Positions 35,361 to 44,016 of a stretch of DNA of 64,000 nt are shown here, in pieces. A program made the position numbers and the translations under genes. Source of the DNA: Thalassobius sp965218685 (lineage in GTDB: Bacteria > Pseudomonadota > Alphaproteobacteria > Rhodobacterales > Rhodobacteraceae). Below the pieces are notes generated by a model that saw only the letters and a program-made list of their open reading frames with translations, ran no database searches and was not told where the DNA came from. Position 1 is the first letter of the stretch. Every line of letters begins with the position of its first letter. The DNA lies in NCBI RefSeq assembly GCF_965218685.1, contig NZ_OZ244657.1:372001-436000 (forward strand), in the 5' to 3' direction.

Positions 35361-36215
35361 ATGGGTGAAATCGTACTCGCCGCAAAAATGACCCACGTTC
35401 CGACGCTGCAGATGTCCGAACAAGAAGGTCCCGTCAAAGGCAAACGTCAGGCCGCCATCGACGGGCACCTGGAAATCGCCCGCCGCGCCAAAGAGCTGGG
35501 CGCGGATACCGTGGTCATCTGCGACACGCATTGGCTGGTGAACGCTGGGTTCCACATCAACGCGAATGAAAAATTCGAGGGGCTGCTGACCTCGTCCGAA
35601 TTCCCGCAATTCATCCGGGACATGCCCTATTCGCACCGCGGCAACCCCGCCTTGGGCGATGCCATCGCCGAAAAGGCGACCGAGCTGGGCGCCTATACCC
35701 TGGCGCATCATCTGGACAGTCTGGATCTGGAATACGGCACTCTGGTGCCCATGCATTTCATGAGCCGCGAACATGATATGAAGGTCGTGTCCGTCGCCGC
35801 GTTCTGTACTGTGCATGACCATGACGAAAGCCGGATCATCGGCGAAGCTATCCGCGCCGCCGTCGAGGAAAGCGACAGCAAGGTGTTGCTGGTTGCCAGC
35901 GGCAGCCTTAGCCACAAGATCTGGTCGAACAAGGAATACGCGCCCAATAACGGCACCTTCACCATCAGCTCGGAATTCAACCGCCAGGTCGATCTGCGCG
36001 TGATGGAGATGTGGAAGAACGGAGAACACGCTACCTTCCTCAAAATGCTGGGCGACTACGCCGAACTGTGCTGCGGTGAAGGCTCGATGCATGACACCGC
36101 GATGCTGTATGGCGCGCTTGGCTGGGACAAGTATGACCAGAAATGCGAGGTCGTGACCGAGTATTTCCCCAGCTCTGGCACCGGCCAGACCAACGTGATT
36201 TTCCCGGTCCCTTAA
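35361..36215 (+). CDS. hpaD: 3,4-dihydroxyphenylacetate 2,3-dioxygenase, class III (LigB type)
   Basis: Extradiol ring-cleavage dioxygenase of 284 aa belonging to the LigB (type III) fold, as in E. coli HpaD. The start MGEIVLAAKMTHVPTL contains a conserved metal-ligand His region, with VICDTHWLVN, YSHRGNP and LAHHLDSLD further on. It opens the ring of homoprotocatechuate between C2 and C3 using Fe(II) or Mn(II). AGGAG lies 7-8 bases upstream of the ATG. It is followed 26 bases later by an unrelated dioxygenase gene with the same predicted substrate, which is unusual. Confidence 0.93.
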   Translation: MGEIVLAAKMTHVPTLQMSEQEGPVKGKRQAAIDGHLEIARRAKELGADTVVICDTHWLVNAGFHINANEKFEGLLTSSEFPQFIRDMPYSHRGNPALGDAIAEKATELGAYTLAHHLDSLDLEYGTLVPMHFMSREHDMKVVSVAAFCTVHDHDESRIIGEAIRAAVEESDSKVLLVASGSLSHKIWSNKEYAPNNGTFTISSEFNRQVDLRVMEMWKNGEHATFLKMLGDYAELCCGEGSMHDTAMLYGALGWDKYDQKCEVVTEYFPSSGTGQTNVIFPVP

Positions 36216-36241
36216 GACCAACGCGATAACAGGAGACCCCA

Positions 36242-37222
36242 ATGCCCGTTCCCGCCCCTAACCTCTATCCGGCGTTCAATATCGTCCGCCTCAGCCATGT
36301 TGAGCTGATCGTCACCGACCTTGCCGCCAGCCGCGCGTTCTATGTGGACACGCTGGGCCTGCAAGTCACTGACGAGGACGACAGCACCATCTATCTGCGC
36401 GCCATGGAAGAGCGTGGCCACCACTGCATGGTGCTGAAAAAGGGCGATACGCCCTCGGTCAGCTACCTGTCCTACAAGGTGTTCTCCGAGGATGATCTGG
36501 ATAACGCAGCCGAGTGGTTCGCCGCCAAAAATCTGCCGGTCGAATGGGTGGAGCGCCCCTATCAGGGCCGCACGATGCGCACCACCGACCTGTTCGGCGC
36601 GCCGATGGAGTTCTATTTCAAAATGGACCGGCTGGCGCCCATCCATCAGGAATACAAGCTGTATAACGGTGTGAAACCGCTGCGGATCGACCATTTCAAC
36701 TGCTACAGCCCCGACGTGGACGCCAGCGTGGAATTCTATAACGAACTAGGTTTCCGCGTCACCGAATATACCGAGGATGACGAGAGCAAGAACCTGTGGG
36801 CCGCCTGGATGCACCGCAAGGGCGGCATTCACGACATCGCCTTTACCAACGGCAAGGGCCCGCGCCTGCACCACACTGCTTTCTGGGTGCCCACCCCGCT
36901 GAACATCATCGATCTGCTGGATCTGATGAGCACCACAGGATACCTGGACAACATCGAACGCGGGCCGGGCCGGCACGGGATCTCGAACGCGTTTTTCCTG
37001 TATATCCTGGACCCTGACGGCCACCGGATCGAGATTTATTGCTCGGATTATCAGACAGTTGACCCTGATCTGGAGCCCATAAAATGGGATCTGAAAGACC
37101 CGCAACGCCAGACACTTTGGGGCGCGCCAGCTCCGAAATCATGGTTCGAACATGGCAGTGTTTTCCAAAACGTCGAGCTGCGCGCCAGCAAGATGAAAGC
37201 ACAACCCATCATCGCACCCTGA
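36242..37222 (+). CDS. Homoprotocatechuate 2,3-dioxygenase, class I (VOC fold)
   Basis: A 326-aa extradiol dioxygenase made of repeated VOC (glyoxalase-like) modules, similar to the Brevibacterium and Arthrobacter homoprotocatechuate dioxygenases (HPCD, MndD). The metal ligands of that group are recognisable: His in RIDHFN, His in RLHHTAFW and Glu in GHRIEIYCSD. The active-site segment ERGPGRHGISNAFFLYILD is strongly conserved. It would cleave the same substrate as the preceding class III enzyme but is not homologous to it. A shared operon of both types suggests metal-dependent backup, or a second substrate. AGGAGACCCC precedes the ATG. Confidence 0.9.
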   Translation: MPVPAPNLYPAFNIVRLSHVELIVTDLAASRAFYVDTLGLQVTDEDDSTIYLRAMEERGHHCMVLKKGDTPSVSYLSYKVFSEDDLDNAAEWFAAKNLPVEWVERPYQGRTMRTTDLFGAPMEFYFKMDRLAPIHQEYKLYNGVKPLRIDHFNCYSPDVDASVEFYNELGFRVTEYTEDDESKNLWAAWMHRKGGIHDIAFTNGKGPRLHHTAFWVPTPLNIIDLLDLMSTTGYLDNIERGPGRHGISNAFFLYILDPDGHRIEIYCSDYQTVDPDLEPIKWDLKDPQRQTLWGAPAPKSWFEHGSVFQNVELRASKMKAQPIIAP

Positions 37223-37244
37223 CCCGCTGAAGAAAGTGATTAGC

Positions 37245-38102
37245 ATGAAATTTGCGACTGTATCGACAGACGAAGGCCAGCTTTACGGCGCCGTGATCGA
37301 AGGGGGCTTTGTGGCCCTGTCCAAGGAATTCCCCGAATGGCCCACCCTGCGCGAAGTGATCGCGGCCGACGGTTTGGGCACCTTGGCCGAAGCCGCCGAA
37401 GGGCGCGCGGTAACGCATCCTGAGGGGACGTTCGACTATGACATCCCGATCCCTTCGCCCGAAAAAATCCTGTGCGTGGGCGTGAACTTCCCCGACCGGA
37501 ATGCGGAATACAAGGATGGCTCCAGCCAGCCCAAACACATGTCGCTGTTCCCGCGGTTTCCCAGCAGCTTTACCGGTCACGGTCGCCCGCTGATCCGTCC
37601 GCCGGAAAACCACACGCTGGATTACGAAGGCGAGGTGGTGATCGTGATCGGCAAGGGCGGACGCCGCATTGCCGCCGAGGATGCTTATGACCATATTGCC
37701 GCGCTGAGCCTGTGTAACGAAGGCACGATCCGAGACTGGGTGCGCCATGCGAAATTCAACGTCACGCAAGGCAAGAACTGGGACAAATCGGGCGCGATCG
37801 GGCCGTGGCTGGTGCCGTTCACGGACGCCGCTCAGCTGGATGACGCGCGTATCATCACCCGCGTCAATGGCGAGGTCTGTCAGGACGACGTATTGGCCCG
37901 CATGATGTTCCCGATCCGCGAGGAAATCGCCTATATCAGTACCTTCACCACCCTGGTCCCCGGCGATGTGATCGTGACCGGCACCCCAACGGGCGCAGGT
38001 GCACGCTTTGATCCGCCCAAGTATCTGGTGCCCGGCGACGTGGTTGAAATCGAGGTCGAAGGCATCGGTACCCTGCGCAACACCGTGGAGGACGAGGCGT
38101 GA
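37245..38102 (+). CDS. hpaG: 5-oxopent-3-ene-1,2,5-tricarboxylate decarboxylase (FAH family)
   Basis: Fumarylacetoacetate-hydrolase-fold enzyme of 285 aa. Family features are the lid and metal-binding EGEVVIVIGKGGRRI, GKNWDKSGAIGPWLV, and VTGTPTGAGA. In the hpa pathway HpaG decarboxylates and isomerises the carboxymethyl-oxohexenedioate intermediate. E. coli HpaG is a fused two-domain protein; this is a single-domain version. The ATG at 37245 is preferred to GTG 37236 because AAGAAAG ends 9 bases before it. It overlaps hpaH by 4 bases. Confidence 0.88.
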   Translation: MKFATVSTDEGQLYGAVIEGGFVALSKEFPEWPTLREVIAADGLGTLAEAAEGRAVTHPEGTFDYDIPIPSPEKILCVGVNFPDRNAEYKDGSSQPKHMSLFPRFPSSFTGHGRPLIRPPENHTLDYEGEVVIVIGKGGRRIAAEDAYDHIAALSLCNEGTIRDWVRHAKFNVTQGKNWDKSGAIGPWLVPFTDAAQLDDARIITRVNGEVCQDDVLARMMFPIREEIAYISTFTTLVPGDVIVTGTPTGAGARFDPPKYLVPGDVVEIEVEGIGTLRNTVEDEA

Positions 38103-38899
38103 CCCCCGACCAGCACGTAGAAGCCGCCGAGGCCCTGTGGCAGGCTGAACAGACCGGCCAACAGATCGGTCTGCTGTCGCTGAAATACGCGGGCATGACG
38201 ATGGATGATGCCTATGCCGTGCAGGCGGCCCTGATCGCCCGGCGCAAGGCCGTGGGGCGCGAAGTGATCGGCTGGAAAATCGGGCTGACCTCGAAGGCGA
38301 TGCAATCGGCGCTGAACATCGACATCCCCGATAGCGGGGTGTTGATGGACGATATGGCCTTTGTGAACGGTGGCGTGGTGCCCAAGGGGCGGTTCATTCA
38401 GCCCCGGATCGAGGCCGAGATCGCCTTTGTCATGAAGTCGCCTTTGGCTGGCGCACATGTCACCGCCGAGGATGTGATCGCCGCGACGGATTACGTGACG
38501 CCTTCGTTGGAAATTCTGGACACGCGGATTTTGCGCGCGGACCCCGAAACCGGGAAAACCCGCATCATCACCGACACGATCAGCGACAATGCCGCCAACG
38601 CCGGAATCGTACTGGGGGACGAGAAACACGCCATTGACGCGCAGGATTTGCGTTGGGTCGGGGCGATCGTGTCCAAAAATGGCGAGGTCGAGGAAACCGG
38701 GCTGGGCGCGGGCGTTCTGAACGATCCGGTGCAGGGCATTGTCTGGCTGGCGCGGCGCATGGACCAATACGGCCAGCGGATCGAGGCCGGGCAGGTTATC
38801 CTGTCAGGCAGCTTCATTCGCCCGGTCGAGGCCCCCTCGGGTGCGGTGATCGAGGCGGACTTTGGTCCATTCGGAGGCGTATCGATCGCCTTCGCCTGA
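38099..38899 (+). CDS. hpaH: 2-oxo-hept-4-ene-1,7-dioate hydratase
   Basis: Hydratase of 266 aa in the MhpD/HpaH family. Recognisable segments are GWKIGLTSKAMQ (conserved Lys/Gly), RIEAEIAFVM with metal-binding acidic residues, and SDNAANAGIVLG. It adds water to the decarboxylated intermediate, giving the substrate for an aldolase. The aldolase gene (hpaI) that would release pyruvate and succinic semialdehyde is not in the window. The start is a GTG overlapping the hpaG stop (GTGA), with GAGGACGAGG just upstream. Confidence 0.92.
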   Translation: MTPDQHVEAAEALWQAEQTGQQIGLLSLKYAGMTMDDAYAVQAALIARRKAVGREVIGWKIGLTSKAMQSALNIDIPDSGVLMDDMAFVNGGVVPKGRFIQPRIEAEIAFVMKSPLAGAHVTAEDVIAATDYVTPSLEILDTRILRADPETGKTRIITDTISDNAANAGIVLGDEKHAIDAQDLRWVGAIVSKNGEVEETGLGAGVLNDPVQGIVWLARRMDQYGQRIEAGQVILSGSFIRPVEAPSGAVIEADFGPFGGVSIAFA

Positions 38900-38958
38900 C
38901 CTCTTGCCTTTGTCCAAGTCAGTCGGCATTCAGGGATGGGAACAAGGGAGAGAGAGAG

Positions 38959-40359
38959 ATGCTGGAACAGCTGCAACAGATTGTCGGCGCGGCCTATGTG
39001 TTGACCGGCAAGGATACCGCAAAATGGTCGCGGGACTGGGTTGGAAAATACCAGTCCAACCCGCTGGCCGTGGTGCGCCCTGCCAACACGGCCCAGGTCT
39101 CTGCCATCGTCAAGCTGGCCAACCAGACCAAAACGCCCATTGTGCCGATCTCGGGGAACACGGGGCTTGCTGGCGGGGGATCGGCCGACGGATCGATCAT
39201 GCTGTCGCTGGACCGGATGAACGCCATCCGCGAGGTCCGCGCCTCCTCTCGTATCGCGATTGTCGAGGCTGGCGCCATTCTGGCCGACGTCCACAGCGCC
39301 GCGGAAGAGCAAGACCTGATCTTTCCGCTGACCTTCGGCGCCAAGGGCTCGGCGATGATCGGGGGCGTCCTGGCCACCAACGCGGGCGGGTCCAACGTGC
39401 TGCGCTATGGCAATACGCGCGACCTGGTGTTGGGGATCGAGGCCGTGCTGCCCACTGGCGAGGTCATGGAAATCATGAGCGAGCTGCATAAGGACAACTC
39501 GGGCTATAACCTCAAACATCTGCTGATAGGTGCCGAGGGGACGCTAGGTATCATCACCGCCGCGGTGCTGAAGCTTCACCCCAAACCGCGCGCCTATGCG
39601 ACCGCAATGGTGGCTGCACCCGACCTGCCTGCCGCGCTGGACCTGCTGAACCGGCTGCAAGAGGCCACCGGCGGCTGCGTCGAGGCCTTTGAATACATGC
39701 CGCGCCACCACATCGAGATCCACAAAGAGATCAATCCAAGCGCTCGCGAACCCTTTGACGAAGCCTATGACATCAACCTCCTGGTCGAGGTCGGTGCAAC
39801 CGCCCCGCGCGATGCAACGCCGGAACCCGATGGCTCGATCCCCGTGACGACCTATCTGGAAACCGTTCTGGGCGAGATGTTCGAAGAAGGTGCCGTTCTG
39901 GACGCGGTGGTTGCGCAGAACGACACCCAACGCCAGGAAATGTGGGAACGCCGCGAGGCCGCAGCCGAGATCGCCATGTCCCGCAGCCCGATCATCGGCA
40001 ACGATATCGCCCTGCCGCTGGATAAGGTCGCGACCTTTCTGGACACGATGGAAACCCGCTTGCCTGAAATTGACGAAGGTGCCCGGCCGATCATCGTGGC
40101 GCATCTGGGGGATGGGAATATCCACTATACTGTTTGGCCCGGCTCGCAGGACCCTGATCAGCACGACGCAATCATGGAAGCGGTCGAGGACGAGGTTCTG
40201 AAACTGGGCGGCAGCTTCTCGGCAGAACATGGGATCGGACTGTCCAAGCTGCCTTCGATGCGGCGGCGTAAGAACCCTGTCGCGCTGGCCGCAATGAAGG
40301 CGATAAAGGCCGCGCTGGACCCGAACAACATCCTGAACCCCGGCAAGCTGCTGCCCTGA
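38959..40359 (+). CDS. FAD-binding oxidase, D-2-hydroxyacid dehydrogenase type (GlcD/DLD-like)
   Basis: A 466-aa flavoprotein of the vanillyl-alcohol-oxidase superfamily. The FAD-binding region reads PISGNTGLAGGGSADGS and GAKGSAMIGGVLATNAGGSN, and the C-terminal cap contains HLGDGNIHY and SAEHGIG, the metal/substrate motif of D-lactate and D-2-hydroxyglutarate dehydrogenases. It follows hpaH by about 60 bases, with GGGAGAGAGAGAG before the ATG, so it may oxidise a 2-hydroxyacid arising in the pathway (for example a hydroxyphenylacetate precursor such as a mandelate or phenyllactate). That role is inference. The upstream extension of the frame to 38653 overlaps hpaH and is spurious. Confidence 0.85.
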   Translation: MLEQLQQIVGAAYVLTGKDTAKWSRDWVGKYQSNPLAVVRPANTAQVSAIVKLANQTKTPIVPISGNTGLAGGGSADGSIMLSLDRMNAIREVRASSRIAIVEAGAILADVHSAAEEQDLIFPLTFGAKGSAMIGGVLATNAGGSNVLRYGNTRDLVLGIEAVLPTGEVMEIMSELHKDNSGYNLKHLLIGAEGTLGIITAAVLKLHPKPRAYATAMVAAPDLPAALDLLNRLQEATGGCVEAFEYMPRHHIEIHKEINPSAREPFDEAYDINLLVEVGATAPRDATPEPDGSIPVTTYLETVLGEMFEEGAVLDAVVAQNDTQRQEMWERREAAAEIAMSRSPIIGNDIALPLDKVATFLDTMETRLPEIDEGARPIIVAHLGDGNIHYTVWPGSQDPDQHDAIMEAVEDEVLKLGGSFSAEHGIGLSKLPSMRRRKNPVALAAMKAIKAALDPNNILNPGKLLP

Positions 40360-40432
40360 CCGTACGGTCCCCCTTGGCGTTGATAGTTATGTAGGGTAAC
40401 AACCCTCCAGACTTGCACACCCGGAGGAACCT

Positions 40433-41716
40433 ATGTCCACACCACTCGTCCTGATCGCCGGCGGCGGTATTGGCGGCCTGTCCATGGCCCTGACGCTGGA
40501 ACAGATCGGTGTGAAATGTGTGGTGTTCGAAAGCGTCCGAGAGCTGAAACCGCTGGGCGTAGGCATCAACCTACAGCCCAACGCCGTACGCGAGCTGTAT
40601 GATCTGGGAATTGGCGCGGATGATCTGGATACGGTGGGGGTTCCGGCCAAGGAATGGGCCCTTGTAGGCCTGAACGGCAATGACATCTACGCCGAACCGC
40701 GCGGCGAGCTGGCTGGCTATAACTGGCCGCAATATGCCGTGCATCGGGGCGAGTTTCACATGCTGCTGTACCGCAAATTCGTGGAACGCGCCGGCACGGA
40801 TGCCGTGCGTCTGAGCTGTCAGGTTACAGGTTATGAGCAAGACGCCGAGGGTGTCACCGCGATCATCCGTCATGCCGATGGGTCCGAAAGCCGAGAGAGT
40901 GGCACGATCCTGATTGGCGCCGACGGCATTCATTCGAACATCCGCGCGCAGATGCACCCTGATCAGCCCCCCATTCACTGGGGCGGCGCTGTGATGTGGC
41001 GCGGCACGACGCGGGCGAAACCTTCGCGCACCGGGTCCTCGTTCCTGGGGCTGGGCACGCATAAGCACCGAATGGTGATCTATCCCATCTCGCATCCTGA
41101 TCCCGACTCCGGCGAGGCCGAGATCAACTGGATCGCCGAGGTCACCTATGATGATCCCTCGGCTCATGAAAACACCGGCTGGTTCCGCCAGGTTCAGATT
41201 GACGATTTCGCCCATCACTTTGACGGCTGGACCTATGACTGGCTGGACGTGCCCGCGCTGATCCGCGGGGCCTCGGTCGCCTATGAGAACCCGATGATTG
41301 ACCGCGACCCGATCCCCACCTGGCAGGACGGCAAAGTCGTGCTGATGGGCGATGCGGCCCACGCGATGTACCCGACAGGCTCGAACGGGGCGTCACAGGC
41401 CGTGATCGACGCGCGTACCCTGGCCGCTGCGATGCTAGAACACGGTGTTACCGAACAGGCGCTGGCCAGCTATGATGCAGCCCTGTGCGGCCCGGTGTCC
41501 GAGCTGATCCTGCGCAACCGGGGCGCGGGCCCCTTTGGTCTGCTGAACATGGTCGATGATCGCTGTGGCGGCGAGTTCGACAATATCGACGACGTGATCC
41601 CCGCCGACGAACGCGCCGAGTTCATGGCCAAGTACAAGGCCGCCGCCGGTTTCGCGATTGAAAAGCTGAACAACGCCCCCCGCACAATTGCCGAAGGGGC
41701 CAAGGTGAAAACCTAA
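40433..41716 (+). CDS. FAD-dependent aromatic monooxygenase (single-component)
   Basis: Class A flavoprotein monooxygenase of 427 aa. The N-terminal dinucleotide motif is LIAGGGIGGLSMALTLEQ, the middle has LIGADGIHSNIR (the DG motif) and the C-terminal FAD motif is VLMGDAAHAMYPTGSNGASQ. Such enzymes hydroxylate phenolic rings or related heterocycles with NAD(P)H and O2. No hpaB/hpaC genes are present, so this enzyme could be the 4-hydroxyphenylacetate (or 3-hydroxyphenylacetate) hydroxylase feeding the operon, by inference. Other members act on phenazines or hydroxybenzoates. It lies 73 bases after the oxidase and 3 bases from the convergent hemC stop. Confidence 0.85.
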   Translation: MSTPLVLIAGGGIGGLSMALTLEQIGVKCVVFESVRELKPLGVGINLQPNAVRELYDLGIGADDLDTVGVPAKEWALVGLNGNDIYAEPRGELAGYNWPQYAVHRGEFHMLLYRKFVERAGTDAVRLSCQVTGYEQDAEGVTAIIRHADGSESRESGTILIGADGIHSNIRAQMHPDQPPIHWGGAVMWRGTTRAKPSRTGSSFLGLGTHKHRMVIYPISHPDPDSGEAEINWIAEVTYDDPSAHENTGWFRQVQIDDFAHHFDGWTYDWLDVPALIRGASVAYENPMIDRDPIPTWQDGKVVLMGDAAHAMYPTGSNGASQAVIDARTLAAAMLEHGVTEQALASYDAALCGPVSELILRNRGAGPFGLLNMVDDRCGGEFDNIDDVIPADERAEFMAKYKAAAGFAIEKLNNAPRTIAEGAKVKT

Positions 41717-41719
41717 GCC

Positions 41720-42676
41720 TTAGCGCCAGCTAAAGAAATCGGGGCCCGCCTGCGCCAGCATATCCTTGGCCATGACGCGGCCCAGTTCGGCGCCGTCCTC
41801 GACCGGGCAAGTGCGATCGTCGGCGATCACCTCGGATCCATCGGGGCGCAGCACCTCACCGCGCAACCGCAAGGTCCCACCGTCCAGCGTCGCCAGGCCG
41901 GCAATCGGGGTCTCGCACGAGCCATCCAGCGCCTCAAGGAACGCGCGTTCCGCCGTCAGGCGCTGACCGGTGACACCGTCATGGATCGCCTCCAGCAGGC
42001 CAGCCGTGTTGCTGTCGTCCATCCGCCGTTCAATCCCGATCGCACCCTGTGCCACGGCGGGCAGCATTTCATCTGGGTCAATGGCCGAGCGCGCCACATC
42101 CGCCATGCCCAACCGGTTCAAACCCGCCATCGCCAGGAAGGTCGCATCGGCCACACCGTCCTGCAATTTCTTCATCCGGGTCTGCACGTTGCCGCGGAAT
42201 TCGACGACTTTCAGATGCGGGAAGCGGTGCAGCAACTGCGCCCGGCGCCGCAAAGAAGACGAGCCCAGCTCGGCCCCTTTAGGCAATTCGGCCAACGAAG
42301 CAGCGGTCAGCGACACGAACGCATCACGCACATCCTCGCGCGGCAAAAAACAATCCAGCACCAACCCCTCGGGCTGCAGCACCGGCATGTCCTTCATCGA
42401 ATGCACGGCAATGTCGATGCCACCGCGCAGCATGGATTGTTCAATTTCACGCGTGAACAGGCCCTTGCCGCCTAGCGTCTTCAGCGGCTGATCCGCGTCG
42501 ATCAAACGCTGGTTGTCGCCGGTGGTGTGAATGACCACGATCTCGAACGCCTCGGGCGGCAGATCAAAGGCCCTCGCCAGCCGATCCCGCGTTTCATGCG
42601 CCTGCGCCAGCGCAAGCGGCGATCCACGGGTTCCGATCTTCAAAGGCGAGGCGGGGCTGGGCATCGTAAGTGTCAT
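41720..42676 (-). CDS. hemC: Hydroxymethylbilane synthase (porphobilinogen deaminase)
   Basis: Third common step of haem synthesis: polymerises four porphobilinogens. The 318-aa protein has KIGTRGSPLALAQA at the N-terminus, HSMKDMP, the Arg-rich LGSSSLRRRAQLL and the dipyrromethane-binding Cys in LDGSCETPIAGLA. The ATG at 42676 is preferred (MTLTMPSPASPLKIG); another in-frame ATG at 42664 is possible, and the open frame to 43018 is spurious. It is divergent from hemE with a 99-base promoter gap. Confidence 0.96.
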   Translation of the reverse strand: MTLTMPSPASPLKIGTRGSPLALAQAHETRDRLARAFDLPPEAFEIVVIHTTGDNQRLIDADQPLKTLGGKGLFTREIEQSMLRGGIDIAVHSMKDMPVLQPEGLVLDCFLPREDVRDAFVSLTAASLAELPKGAELGSSSLRRRAQLLHRFPHLKVVEFRGNVQTRMKKLQDGVADATFLAMAGLNRLGMADVARSAIDPDEMLPAVAQGAIGIERRMDDSNTAGLLEAIHDGVTGQRLTAERAFLEALDGSCETPIAGLATLDGGTLRLRGEVLRPDGSEVIADDRTCPVEDGAELGRVMAKDMLAQAGPDFFSWR

Positions 42677-42775
42677 GCCCAAAGCCTTAGTCGCGGCAGG
42701 TTGTCCTGACAAGCACCCGATGCTTGACATCTTGTCGCCATAAGGGGACGAACCGGGGGAACGAAAGGAAATCCG

Positions 42776-43810
42776 ATGGCTGAACAGAAAAAGATCCTTC
42801 GCGCGCTGGCAGGCGAGACGCTGGAAACCCCTCCTATCTGGATGATGCGCCAGGCGGGACGTTACTTGCCCGAATATCGCGCCACTCGGGCGCAAGCCGG
42901 GGATTTCCTGTCGCTGTGCTATAACAGCGAGCTGGCCGCCGAGGTCACCCTGCAACCCATCCGCCGCTACGGGTTCGATGCCGCAATCCTGTTCGCTGAC
43001 ATCCTGTTGCTGCCTCAAGCCTTAGGCGCTGACCTGTGGTTCGTTACCGGTGAAGGCCCGCGCCTGTCCACCACCACGACCGAGGCGGAACTGGCCAAGC
43101 TGAAGGACAAAGACGCCATCCACGAGGTTCTGAACCCGATCTATGAGACGGTGAAAATCCTGTCGTCAGAATTGCCTAAGGAAACCACCCTGATCGGCTT
43201 CGCTGGCGCGCCCTGGACGGTGGCGACCTACATGATCGCCGGTCGCGGCACCAAGGACCAGGGCCCGGCCCACGCGCTGAAAGCTGAAAACCGCGCGGTA
43301 TTCCAAGGGATCATCGACCTGCTGACCGAAAGCACGATCGAGTATCTCAGCAAACAGATCGAGGCCGGCGCCGAGGTGGTGAAACTCTTCGACAGTTGGG
43401 CCGGCTCGTTGAAAGGGCAAGATTTTGACGACTTCGCTCTGGAACCTGCGAAAAAGATCATCGCCGCGCTGAAAGAGCGTCACCCGAACACTCCCATCAT
43501 CGCCTTCCCCCGCGAGGGCGGCGAGCGCTATATCGGTTTCGCCAAAGCAACCGGCGCCGACTGCGTGGCCGTGGACAACTCGGTCAGCGCCGAGTGGGTG
43601 GCCAAGAACGTTCAGGTGGATGGCTGCGTGCAAGGCAACCTGGCCTCGTCGCACATGGTGACAGGTGGCCAGGCACTGGTGGACGAAACCCGCCGGATCG
43701 TCAAAGCCCTGTCAAACGGCCCGCACATCTTTAACCTGGGACACGGCATCACGCCTGACGCAAACCCCGAAAACGTGCAACTGATGATCGACACAGTTAG
43801 AGGCAACTGA
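42776..43810 (+). CDS. hemE: Uroporphyrinogen decarboxylase
   Basis: Cytosolic haem-pathway enzyme of 344 aa that removes four acetate carboxyls of uroporphyrinogen III. Signature motifs are PPIWMMRQAGRYLPEYR near the N-terminus and GFAGAPWTVATYMIAGRG. FDSWAG and the C-terminal NLGHGI are also present. AAAGGAAATCCG precedes the ATG at 42776. TTGACA at 42725-42730 may be part of its promoter. It is divergent from hemC and followed by a cluster of hairpins. Confidence 0.97.
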   Translation: MAEQKKILRALAGETLETPPIWMMRQAGRYLPEYRATRAQAGDFLSLCYNSELAAEVTLQPIRRYGFDAAILFADILLLPQALGADLWFVTGEGPRLSTTTTEAELAKLKDKDAIHEVLNPIYETVKILSSELPKETTLIGFAGAPWTVATYMIAGRGTKDQGPAHALKAENRAVFQGIIDLLTESTIEYLSKQIEAGAEVVKLFDSWAGSLKGQDFDDFALEPAKKIIAALKERHPNTPIIAFPREGGERYIGFAKATGADCVAVDNSVSAEWVAKNVQVDGCVQGNLASSHMVTGGQALVDETRRIVKALSNGPHIFNLGHGITPDANPENVQLMIDTVRGN

Positions 43811-43827
43811 CCTATTGATCCAGCGGA

Positions 43828-43845
43828 GCAGGCCATTCGGCCTGC
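43828..43845 (+). terminator. Hairpin after hemE
   Basis: GCAGGCC (43828-43834), ATTC, GGCCTGC (43839-43845): a perfect 7-bp stem 18 bases after the hemE stop. No T-run follows. It is the first of several hairpins between the convergent hemE and hemF genes. Confidence 0.55.
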
Positions 43846-43868
43846 CCAGGTCTGACCCTGCGGGCAGA

Positions 43869-43981
43869 TGGGGGGACATCCCCCCAAACCCCCAAGGCGC
43901 CCGAAGTTCAGCAACACTCAAAATGATCAGCCGCGCGTCCAGCACGCGCCAAACCCGAGGCTTTTCCCAATGGGAAAAGCC
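43869..43981. repeat. Two further strong hairpins in the hemE-hemF gap
   Basis: TGGGGGG (43869-43875) pairs with CCCCCCA (43880-43886) around a 4-base loop. GGCTTTTCCC (43959-43968), AAT, GGGAAAAGCC (43972-43981) is a perfect 10-bp stem. GCGCGC-TT-GCGCGC follows at 43994-44007. Their function is unclear; they may jointly stop convergent transcription or form an inserted palindromic element. Confidence 0.55.
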
Positions 43982-44016
43982 GAGATATCCTGTGCGCGCT
44001 TGCGCGCTCCTTCAGG

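Noticed and set aside
33933..36242. 769-aa minus-strand open frame opposite hpaE-hpaD
   Set aside because: Antisense shadow; it crosses two clear genes and carries no recognisable domain.
42710..42721. TTGTC-CT-GACAA in the hemC-hemE gap as an FNR box
   Set aside because: The spacing between TTG and CAA is 6 bases, not the 8 required for FNR sites.
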